Positions 26,687-33,885 of a stretch of 64,000 nucleotides of DNA are shown piece after piece. A program made the position numbers and the translations under genes. Position 1 is the first letter of the stretch. Every line of letters begins with the position of its first letter. Source of the stretch: Sphingomonas sp. Y38-1Y (GTDB lineage: Bacteria; Pseudomonadota; Alphaproteobacteria; Sphingomonadales; Sphingomonadaceae); contig NZ_CP135916.1 in NCBI RefSeq assembly GCF_032391395.1, positions 124,001-188,000 on the forward strand, read 5' to 3'. The notes beneath the pieces are model-generated. The model made no database searches. It worked only from the letters and a program-made list of their open reading frames with translations, and had not been told where the DNA came from.

Positions 26687-27307
26687 TCAGCGGATCTCGT
26701 CGAGCTTGCGCAGGATGTCGGACAAGACCTCGAGCGCGATCTCCAGCTTGTCGCGGTCGATGTCGCCCAGCACCTCGCGGCGCAGGCCGTTGCTGATCTC
26801 CATCAGGTCGGCGATCACCTGCCGGCCCTTGGGCGTGATGCGGTTGATCGTCTGGCGCCGGTCGCTCTCGCGCTGCTGGCGCTCGATCAGCCCGTCACGT
26901 GCCAGCACGTCGAGCATCCGCACCATCGTCGGCCCCTCGACCGAGATGAGGTGCGCCAGGTCGCTCTGCGTCAGCTCGTCCCCGGTGAAGGCGACGAGGA
27001 ACAACGTCTCCCACCGTGCCATCGTCTGGCCGGTGACCTTGACGCGTTCGTTGGCGAGCTTGCGCCAGCGCCGTGCGGCGGTGACGATCGAGCGCGTCGT
27101 GCGAAAGAACTGGTCGTCCTCGCTCGAGGCCTCGAAATAGCTGTGATAGTTGATGAGGTGCCGCTCGGCCTTTTCGACCGGATCGGTCCGCACCTTGGCG
27201 GGCTTCACCGCCCGCGGATAGGGCTTGGGGCCGCGCTTCTGAAGCGAGCGCGGCCCGCGGCGTGGCGTCTCGTTCGCGCCCGTCGCTGCATCGTCGTCGT
27301 CGGCCAT
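26687..27307 (-). CDS. MarR-family transcriptional regulator
   Basis: The 206-aa protein starts at ATG 27307 (GAGGGCC before it); ATG 27316 is an alternative. A basic, charged N-terminal extension of about 60 residues precedes the MarR winged-helix core: FRTTRSIVTAARRWRKLANERVKVTGQTMARWETLFLVA, the recognition helix ELTQSDLAHLISVEGPTMVRMLDVLARDGLI, and a wing with RQQRESDRRQTINRITPKG. MarR proteins are usually ligand-relieved repressors of nearby catabolic genes. Its place inside the operon, with three shared candidate operators around it, makes it the likely local regulator. Confidence 0.92.
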   Translation of the reverse strand: MADDDDAATGANETPRRGPRSLQKRGPKPYPRAVKPAKVRTDPVEKAERHLINYHSYFEASSEDDQFFRTTRSIVTAARRWRKLANERVKVTGQTMARWETLFLVAFTGDELTQSDLAHLISVEGPTMVRMLDVLARDGLIERQQRESDRRQTINRITPKGRQVIADLMEISNGLRREVLGDIDRDKLEIALEVLSDILRKLDEIR

Positions 27308-27351
27308 GGCCCTCATCCTAGGGATGTGATCGCGTCCTGACAAAGCCGGTC

Positions 27352-29022
27352 TCACGCATCCAGGTCGGTAAGGACCGCGCCCGTCGCCATCGACTGCACG
27401 TCGCGGCGATAGATGCCGAGATAGCCGTCGGCAGGAACGGCATAGGCGTTGCTGGCCGATCCCGGCCGCCGCGCGAGCTCGTCCGCCGGCACGTCCAGGT
27501 CGAGCTGGCGCGCGGCCACGTCGATGACGATGCGGTCGCCGTCGAGCACGCGGCCGATCGCGCCGCCCACCGCGCCCTCCGGCGCGACCTCGGCCACCGT
27601 CAGCCCTTTCAGGCACAGGCCCGACAACTGGCCGTCGGTGACGAAGGCGACGTCCTTGGCCAGGCCCGCGGCATCGATCGCGAACAGGACGTGGCTCGCG
27701 CCGCCGCCCATCGCCGGCCCGCCCTTCAGCCCCTGGCCGTGCAGCACGACGACGTCGCCCGCGACGATCGACCCTGCCTTGATCGCAGCCATCGCGTCGG
27801 GCGTGCTGTCGAACACGCGCGCGCGGCCCGTGAACGCCTCCGGCCGGGTGCCGTCGCGGATGCCGAGCTTCACCACCGCGCTTTCGGTGGCAAGGCTGCC
27901 GCGCAGGATCGCGATCGCGGGCCCGGCCGAAACCGGATCGTCGATCGGCCGGATGATCGCGGGATCGGCAATCTCGGCGCTGGCAAGATCCTCGCCGAGC
28001 GTCCGTCCGCTCGCGGTCGTGACATCCAGGTCGATGATCGACGAAAGCTGCTTCAGCACCGCACGCGCGCCACCCGCATCCTCGAACTGCTCGATCCGTA
28101 CCTCGCCATTGGGGCGCACGGCGCTCAGGATCGGGACCTTGCGGCCCATCTCTTCCCAGATCGCGAACAGGTCGATGTCGGTATGACCCTCGACCGCCGT
28201 CGCCTGAAGATGCTTGATCGCGTTGATCGAGCCCGAGACCGCCAGCACCATCGCGGCGGCGTTGCGGAACGCGCCCTCGGTCATGATCGCGCGGGGGGTG
28301 AGCCCCTCCTCGACCATGGCGACGATGCGCGTGCCCGCCTCGCGCGCCTTGTCGAACATCTTGTCACTGTTGGCGCGGACAGGGGCGGAGCCCGGCACGC
28401 ACATGCCCAGCGCCTCGACCACGCAATGCATGGTGTTGGCGGTCGCCATGCCCGCGCACACGCCCGGCCCCAGGATCGCCTGCTCGGCCATTGCCTCCAT
28501 CGAATGGCGGCCGGGCTTGCCCAGCGCTGCGCCGACCCCGCCGGAGAACAGGTCCTCGATATCGACATGCTCGCCGTCGATCATTCCCGACGCCTGATAG
28601 CCGCCGATGACGAGCAAGGTCGGGATGTTCAGCCGCATCGCCGCCATCAGATGCCCCGGCGGCGTCTTGTCGCACGAGGTCAGGCAGACCATCCCGTCCA
28701 GCATCGCCGCCTCGACCTGCGCCTCGATATCGTTGGTGACGAGGTCGCGAGCGGCGAGGATGTAGCTCCCCTTCTTGGCCGCACCGGTGATGAAGTCTGA
28801 CGGCGCGGTCGTGCGCACCTCGAACGGGATGCCGCCCGCCGCGCGGATCGCGTCCTTCACCACCCGCGCGACGCCATCCAGATGCGCGAAGCAGACGGCG
28901 AGCTCCGACGAGGAGTTCACGACTGCGATCTTGGGCTTTTCCATGTCGGCGGGCGACAGGCCCAGCGCCCGCCAGTGCGCGCGGCGGACGGGGGTGTTGG
29001 CGGCAAGGCTGCGGAGCGTCAT
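27352..29022 (-). CDS. IlvD/Edd-family sugar-acid dehydratase (copy 1)
   Basis: The 556-aa enzyme starts at ATG 29022 (GAGGAAC before it). Three Cys match the Fe-S ligands of the family: Cys44 (SELAVCFAHLDG), Cys117 (LTSCDKTPPGHLM) and Cys189 (GPGVCAGMATANTMH). The Gly-rich GQGLKGGPAMGGGASHVLFA and TDGQLSG segments near the C-terminus are also typical. Members dehydrate dihydroxy-acids; the closest functional relatives by motif are the pentonate/aldonate dehydratases rather than IlvD. It is a close paralogue of the gene at 30438-32102; the transporter gene lies between them. The exact aldonate is unknown. Confidence 0.92.
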   Translation of the reverse strand: MTLRSLAANTPVRRAHWRALGLSPADMEKPKIAVVNSSSELAVCFAHLDGVARVVKDAIRAAGGIPFEVRTTAPSDFITGAAKKGSYILAARDLVTNDIEAQVEAAMLDGMVCLTSCDKTPPGHLMAAMRLNIPTLLVIGGYQASGMIDGEHVDIEDLFSGGVGAALGKPGRHSMEAMAEQAILGPGVCAGMATANTMHCVVEALGMCVPGSAPVRANSDKMFDKAREAGTRIVAMVEEGLTPRAIMTEGAFRNAAAMVLAVSGSINAIKHLQATAVEGHTDIDLFAIWEEMGRKVPILSAVRPNGEVRIEQFEDAGGARAVLKQLSSIIDLDVTTASGRTLGEDLASAEIADPAIIRPIDDPVSAGPAIAILRGSLATESAVVKLGIRDGTRPEAFTGRARVFDSTPDAMAAIKAGSIVAGDVVVLHGQGLKGGPAMGGGASHVLFAIDAAGLAKDVAFVTDGQLSGLCLKGLTVAEVAPEGAVGGAIGRVLDGDRIVIDVAARQLDLDVPADELARRPGSASNAYAVPADGYLGIYRRDVQSMATGAVLTDLDA

Positions 29023-29035
29023 TCGGTGTTCCTCA

Positions 29036-30403
29036 TCAGGAGGCGGGAAGCGGGTCGGCGGGGAGCGGCGCGGGCGTGCGCGTGCGGCGCACGACGGTCG
29101 CGATGGTAATCGCCGACACCGCCAAGATGGCGGGACAGAGGGCGAGGATGGCGAAGCTGCGCACGATCGGCAGTCCGCTGGCGAGCACATAGGCGCCGAT
29201 CACCGGCCCGCCGATCCCGCCGAGCTTGGCGACGGAGGTCGCCCAGCCGCCGCCGTTCGCGCGGATCGCGCTCGGATAGAAGACGCTGGCGATCGAGAGG
29301 ATGCCGAAATGCGCGCCGCCGATGAAGGTCGTCGAGATCAGCGACAGGAGGAGGAAGCGATCGGGCGCCAGCGGCACCAGCCCCACGACCAGCAGCATCG
29401 GCGCGGCGATCATCGGATAGACCGCGACCGCGAACGGCCCGAACCGGTCGGTGAAGCGCATCAGAAGGAGGCCGAGCATCGCCCCGAGCACGCCCGACAG
29501 CGACGACACATAGGCGGCCGTCTCTCGCGAGAAGGCGAGGTCCTCATAGACCAGCGGACCCCAGTTCGCCTTGAAATAGACCGCCAGCGTACTGGCGATA
29601 TAGCCGATCCAGAGCACCGGGGTGAGCAAAGCCAGCCGCCCCTCGAACAGCTTCGACACCTTGAAATTGCCCGTATCGATCCGCTCGTCGCCCAGCACGA
29701 AGCGGTCGTTCGCGGTTGCGCCGATGGTCGGGTCGAAGTCGTTGAGCGTCCTGGCGATCAGGTCGGGGCGCATCTGCTTGGTCGCTAGGAACCGCACCGA
29801 TTCGGGGAGCCATTTCGCCAGCAGCACCGCGCAGACGAGCGTGCAGCCGCCGCCGAACACGAACACGCCCTCCCACCCGAATTGCGGCGCGAGCCATACG
29901 GTGACGGGGCCGGCGAGCGAGCTGCCCAGGCTGTACCCCATCATGATGATCGTCACGACGGTCGAGCGCATCTTGGACGGGACGAACTCGATGTTGAGCG
30001 CCCAGGCGATCGGCAGCATCCCCCCGATCGCGAACCCGTCGAGGAAGCGCAGGATCAACAGCGCTTCATAGCTGCGCGCGAGCGCCGTTGCCGTCGTGAG
30101 GATGCCGAACGCGAACGCCGCGCTGACGATCGTCCGCCGCCGCCCCAGCCGGTCGCCGATATAGGCGAAGGCAAAGCCCCCCACCATCATGCCGATGATC
30201 CCGGCCGAGAAGATGTTGCCGAGCTGGATGCGATCCAGCGACAGCTCGTCGCGCATCCACGGCGCGGTGAAGCTGATCATCATCATGTCGAACCCGTCGA
30301 ACACGGTGATGAGCCACGACAGCGCGATCAGCTTGTAGTTGAAGGGGCCGAGCTTTCGCCCGTCGATCAGCTTGGCGACGTCCAGCACGCGGGCTTCGGC
30401 CAT
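29036..30403 (-). CDS. MFS transporter, AAHS (aromatic acid:H+ symporter)-like
   Basis: The 455-aa carrier starts at ATG 30403 (GGAG 8 bases upstream; the GTG just before it is less likely). It has about 12 membrane segments, VFDGFDMMMISF in the first membrane segment (the D-G-x-D pattern of PcaK-type symporters), GDRLGRRRT between segments 2 and 3, and LPESVRFL in the central loop. It lies between the two dehydratases with 13- and 34-base gaps, so it should import the substrate of the pathway. The AAHS branch mostly carries aromatic acids, quinate and related hydroxy-acids, which bears on the substrate question. Confidence 0.9.
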   Translation of the reverse strand: MAEARVLDVAKLIDGRKLGPFNYKLIALSWLITVFDGFDMMMISFTAPWMRDELSLDRIQLGNIFSAGIIGMMVGGFAFAYIGDRLGRRRTIVSAAFAFGILTTATALARSYEALLILRFLDGFAIGGMLPIAWALNIEFVPSKMRSTVVTIIMMGYSLGSSLAGPVTVWLAPQFGWEGVFVFGGGCTLVCAVLLAKWLPESVRFLATKQMRPDLIARTLNDFDPTIGATANDRFVLGDERIDTGNFKVSKLFEGRLALLTPVLWIGYIASTLAVYFKANWGPLVYEDLAFSRETAAYVSSLSGVLGAMLGLLLMRFTDRFGPFAVAVYPMIAAPMLLVVGLVPLAPDRFLLLSLISTTFIGGAHFGILSIASVFYPSAIRANGGGWATSVAKLGGIGGPVIGAYVLASGLPIVRSFAILALCPAILAVSAITIATVVRRTRTPAPLPADPLPAS

Positions 30404-30437
30404 CACTCTACTCCACGCGAAAAGGCGGTTTCCGGCA

Positions 30438-32102
30438 TCATGCGGTGGGGATCGTCACCGCCCCCTTGGACATCGGCTGCACGTCGCGGCGATAGGCGGC
30501 GAGATAGCCGGTGGCGGCATTCGGGTAATTCTGATTCCAGGGCCGCGCGTCGAGCTCGGCCGGCGCGACGTCGATGTCGAGGCTGCGCGCCGGCACGTCG
30601 ATGACGATCCGATCGCCATCGCGTACGCGCGCCAGCGGCCCGCCCACCGCCGCCTCGGGCGAGACCTCGGCGACGGTCAGTCCCTTCAGGCACAGGCCCG
30701 ACAGCTGGCAGTCGGTGATAAAGGCGATGTCGCGCGCCAGGCCCGCCGCATCGATCGCGAACAGCACCAGGCTGGCGCCGCCGCCCATCGCCGGCCCGCC
30801 CTTGGGCCCCTGCCCGCGCAGGATGACGACGTCGCCCTTGGCGATCGCCTGCCGCTCGATCGCGGCCATCGCGCTCGGCGTGTCCTCGAACACGCGCGCG
30901 CGCCCCTCGAAGCGGTCGGGCCGCTTGGGGTCGCGCACGCCCAGCTTCACGATCGCGCTCTCGGGGGCGAGGCTGCCTTTCAGGATCGCGATCGACGGCC
31001 CTTCCGAAATCGGCCGGTCGAGCGGGCGGATGATGTCGGCGTCGCCATCCGGCTGCGCGTCGAGCACGGCGCCGAGCGGCTGGTTCATGCAGGTCTGCGC
31101 GGTCAGGTCCAGGATCGGCGCCAGCCGCTTCATCGTCGCCGCGGCGCCGCCGGCATCCTCGAACTGCTCGATGCGGACGGGGCCGTTGGGGCGCACCGCG
31201 CTCAGCACCGGCACCTGGCGCCCGACCTCGTCCCAGATCGCGAACAGGTCGGCGTCGGTGCCGGCCTCGACCGCGACGGCCTGCAGATGCTTGATCGCGT
31301 TGATCGATCCCGACACGGCGAGCGTCACCGCGGCGGCGTTGCGGAACGCGGCTTCGGTCAGGATGGTGCGCGGCAGCAGCCCTTCCTGAACCATCGCGAC
31401 GATCCGCGCGCCGGCCTCGCGCGCCTTGTCGAACATCTTGTCGCTGTTGGCGCGCACGGGGGCGGAGCCGGGGATGCACATGCCCAGCGCCTCGACGACG
31501 CAATGCATGGTGTTGGCGGTCGCCATGCCGGCGCAGACGCCCGGTCCCCGCACCGCCTGCGGCACCATCGCCTCCAGCGGGAACTTCGCCTTGCCGCCGA
31601 CGCGCTCGGCGATCGTGCCCGACCACAGGTCTTCCAGGTCGACGGGCTCGCCGTCGATCGCGCCCGAGGCCTGATAGCCGCCGATCACCAGGATCGTCGG
31701 AATGTTGAGCCGCGCCGCCGCCATCAGATGCCCGGGCGGCGTCTTGTCGCAAGAGGTCAGGCAGATCATGCCGTCGAGCAGCGCCGCCTCGACCTGCACC
31801 TCGATGTCGTGCGTGACGATGTCGCGCGCGGCGAGGATGTAGCTCCCCTGCTTGCCCGCGCCGGTGATGAAGTCGGACGGGGCGGCGGTGCGCACCTCGA
31901 ACGGCACGCCGCCCGCGGCGCGGATCGCGTCCTTCACCACCTTGGCCACGCCATCCAGATGCGCGTAGCAGACCGCGAGCTCGGACGAGGAATTGACCAC
32001 CGCGATCTTGGGCTTGAGGAGGTCCGCCTCGCTCAGCCCCAGCGCGTGCCAGTGCGCCCGGCGCGACGGCGAATTGGCGGCTAGGCTGCGCAGCTCGGGC
32101 AT
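30438..32102 (-). CDS. IlvD/Edd-family sugar-acid dehydratase (copy 2)
   Basis: The 554-aa enzyme starts at ATG 32102 behind GAGGAGAG; upstream in-frame sequence is not supported. Fe-S ligand Cys are at 45, 118 and 190 in the same contexts as copy 1, and most of the sequence aligns without gaps. Differences cluster around residues 160-185 (substrate-lid region: WSGTIAERVGGKAKFP versus FSGGVGAALGKPGRHS) and in the C-terminal third (residues 350-400). This suggests two related enzymes with different substrates rather than a recent duplicate. It follows the FAD oxidoreductase gene by 53 bases. Confidence 0.92.
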   Translation of the reverse strand: MPELRSLAANSPSRRAHWHALGLSEADLLKPKIAVVNSSSELAVCYAHLDGVAKVVKDAIRAAGGVPFEVRTAAPSDFITGAGKQGSYILAARDIVTHDIEVQVEAALLDGMICLTSCDKTPPGHLMAAARLNIPTILVIGGYQASGAIDGEPVDLEDLWSGTIAERVGGKAKFPLEAMVPQAVRGPGVCAGMATANTMHCVVEALGMCIPGSAPVRANSDKMFDKAREAGARIVAMVQEGLLPRTILTEAAFRNAAAVTLAVSGSINAIKHLQAVAVEAGTDADLFAIWDEVGRQVPVLSAVRPNGPVRIEQFEDAGGAAATMKRLAPILDLTAQTCMNQPLGAVLDAQPDGDADIIRPLDRPISEGPSIAILKGSLAPESAIVKLGVRDPKRPDRFEGRARVFEDTPSAMAAIERQAIAKGDVVILRGQGPKGGPAMGGGASLVLFAIDAAGLARDIAFITDCQLSGLCLKGLTVAEVSPEAAVGGPLARVRDGDRIVIDVPARSLDIDVAPAELDARPWNQNYPNAATGYLAAYRRDVQPMSKGAVTIPTA

Positions 32103-32155
32103 CGACTTCACTCTCCTCACTCGGGCCGGGCTTGGTGCCGGCTCCACTTTGTTGC

Positions 32156-33634
32156 TCAGGCGCGCGCGGCCCTGGCCGGTTCGGCCGTCGTCTCGGTGCG
32201 ATCCTGAAGGAACACGCCCTGGTCGCGAAGCACCGCCTGAAGCTCGGCCACGTCGACCGCGCGCGGCTGGACGCCGGCCTTCGCCGCCAGCGCCGCCGCC
32301 GCGCCCGCCGCCTGGCCGGTCAGCCAGCATTGCGGGATCTCGCGCAGGAAGCCGTGCGAATTGGCATCGCACGAGATGTGCCGCCCGCACGCGAGCAACC
32401 CGTCCAGCCGCCGCGGCACCAGTGCGCCATAAGGGACCGAGATGACCGGGAATTTGGGCGAAACCGACGGGCTCACGCCCACCTCGTCGGCATGCACCGC
32501 GCCGCTCGACCAGTTCGCGCGCTCCACCCGGTCGACACCCGCCAGCCGCCGCGTATGCCGCACGCCGAGCTGCGGCGCGCTTTGCAGCATGTATGCATCC
32601 TCGAAGCCCGGCGCGTTGGCGCGGAAGAAGTCGCAATGGCTCGCCATGAAGCGGTGCGAGCGGATCTCGATCTCCGTCATCTCGTCGACGTCAAGCGCCG
32701 ACAGGCCCGTCTGCCGCGGGCCCAGGAACAGCGCGATGTCGTCGCGCCACGACACATAGGGCGCCTGGAAGAAGCCGAGTTCCTGCCGCCCGCGCTGCAC
32801 GAATGCCGAATAGCGCTCCGGATCGGCGGCGCGAAAGTCGAGCCAGCGCGGCATGTCGACGCCGCCCAGCATGAAGGCGGTGTTCATCGAATGATGCGTG
32901 TCGGCCGGCTCGATGTCGTTGTCAAAATCGGCGCCCGCGCGCGCGAACATGTCGCCGTCGCCCGTCGCATCGACGACGACCTTAGCCATCATCGCCTGAC
33001 GCCCGGCCTTGCTCTCGAAATAGGCGCCGCGCACCTGCCCGTCCTCGACGATCGGCAGCGCCGCCCAGCCGTGAAAGACGAGGCGCACGCCCGCTTCGAT
33101 CAGCATTTCCTGCGACACGAGCTTCAATCGTTCGGGATCGATCGTCGGCGACCAGGCGACGATGCCGTGGAACGCGGCGGTCCGCTGCTGCCAATAGGCG
33201 GCGAGCGCCGGGTCCTGCGATCCCCATTGATTGGGGCCTGGCCCCGCGACGCCCTCGGGCGGGAGCCGCGACAGCACTTCCTCGGCAAAGCCGCGGATGA
33301 CGGGACGGCCGGTCCAGTCGGTCATCCGGTCGATCCAGATGACGAGACCGCCGGTCGAAAGCCCGCCCAGATGATTGTACCGCTCGAGCAGCACGACGTC
33401 CGCGCCCGCCTTTGCCGCGGCATAGGCGGCGGCCGATCCCGACGGGCCGCCACCGACCACCAGCACGTCGCACTGGTGATAGATCGGCACGTCGCGCGCC
33501 GGCTCATGATGCGTACCCTCGCCATTGCGCGGCGGCAGCGTGCGATCGCGCTTTTCGAACAAGTCGGAGGTAAGGATCCGGTCCTCGGTCCGCTCGACGC
33601 TCTGCACTTTCGGATTGACTGGCTGCTCGGACAT
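32156..33634 (-). CDS. FAD-dependent oxidoreductase
   Basis: The 492-aa protein starts at ATG 33634 (AGAGGCG upstream). After about 54 polar residues comes an FAD-binding Rossmann motif CDVLVVGGGPSGSAAA (55-70), then LLERYNHLGGLSTGG. The FAD-family C-terminal segment LLACGRHISCDANSHGFLREI leads into TGQAAGAAAALA. This is the FAD_oxidored-type fold, not the GMC type. No signal peptide is present, so it acts in the cytoplasm. It is the first gene of the reverse-strand operon and would carry out the oxidation (or reduction) step before dehydration. Donor and acceptor are unknown. Confidence 0.88.
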   Translation of the reverse strand: MSEQPVNPKVQSVERTEDRILTSDLFEKRDRTLPPRNGEGTHHEPARDVPIYHQCDVLVVGGGPSGSAAAYAAAKAGADVVLLERYNHLGGLSTGGLVIWIDRMTDWTGRPVIRGFAEEVLSRLPPEGVAGPGPNQWGSQDPALAAYWQQRTAAFHGIVAWSPTIDPERLKLVSQEMLIEAGVRLVFHGWAALPIVEDGQVRGAYFESKAGRQAMMAKVVVDATGDGDMFARAGADFDNDIEPADTHHSMNTAFMLGGVDMPRWLDFRAADPERYSAFVQRGRQELGFFQAPYVSWRDDIALFLGPRQTGLSALDVDEMTEIEIRSHRFMASHCDFFRANAPGFEDAYMLQSAPQLGVRHTRRLAGVDRVERANWSSGAVHADEVGVSPSVSPKFPVISVPYGALVPRRLDGLLACGRHISCDANSHGFLREIPQCWLTGQAAGAAAALAAKAGVQPRAVDVAELQAVLRDQGVFLQDRTETTAEPARAARA

Positions 33635-33684
33635 TGCGCCTCTTGATCGCTCCCCTGAGACCAGCATCCATGCCGACCTGATTA

Positions 33685-33698
33685 GGTAGCTTGGTATC
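33685..33698. promoter_or_regulatory. GRTAGC dyad before FAD oxidoreductase operon (site B)
   Basis: GGTAGCTTGGTATC matches site A at 13 of 14 positions. It lies 51 bases upstream of the FAD oxidoreductase ATG on the reverse strand, in operator position for the whole reverse operon. Confidence 0.55.
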
Positions 33699-33777
33699 TT
33701 TCTAGACTCGACAGTGTCAACGGCGGGATTAGCCCACACGACGTTTTTTCTGGCTAAACCACTGATATATAGCAGTG

Positions 33778-33808
33778 AAAAAATAGGTAGCTTTGATAGC
33801 TATTTTTT
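33778..33808. promoter_or_regulatory. AT-rich inverted repeat with GRTAGC half-sites before large TonB receptor (site C)
   Basis: AAAAAATAG (33778-33786) and CTATTTTTT (33800-33808) form a perfect 9-bp inverted repeat enclosing GGTAGC (33786-33791) and GATAGC (33795-33800); a further GATAGC is at 33832-33837. It lies about 80 bases before the receptor ATG (33886). It is the most AT-rich spot of the region and likely covers the receptor promoter. Confidence 0.5.
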
Positions 33809-33885
33809 CTTGTCAGCGCCGCGTCCGGTTTGATAGCTTTCTTCCGAACGCGACAGAGTGCGCGATGCCAGAGAGGATCGACATC

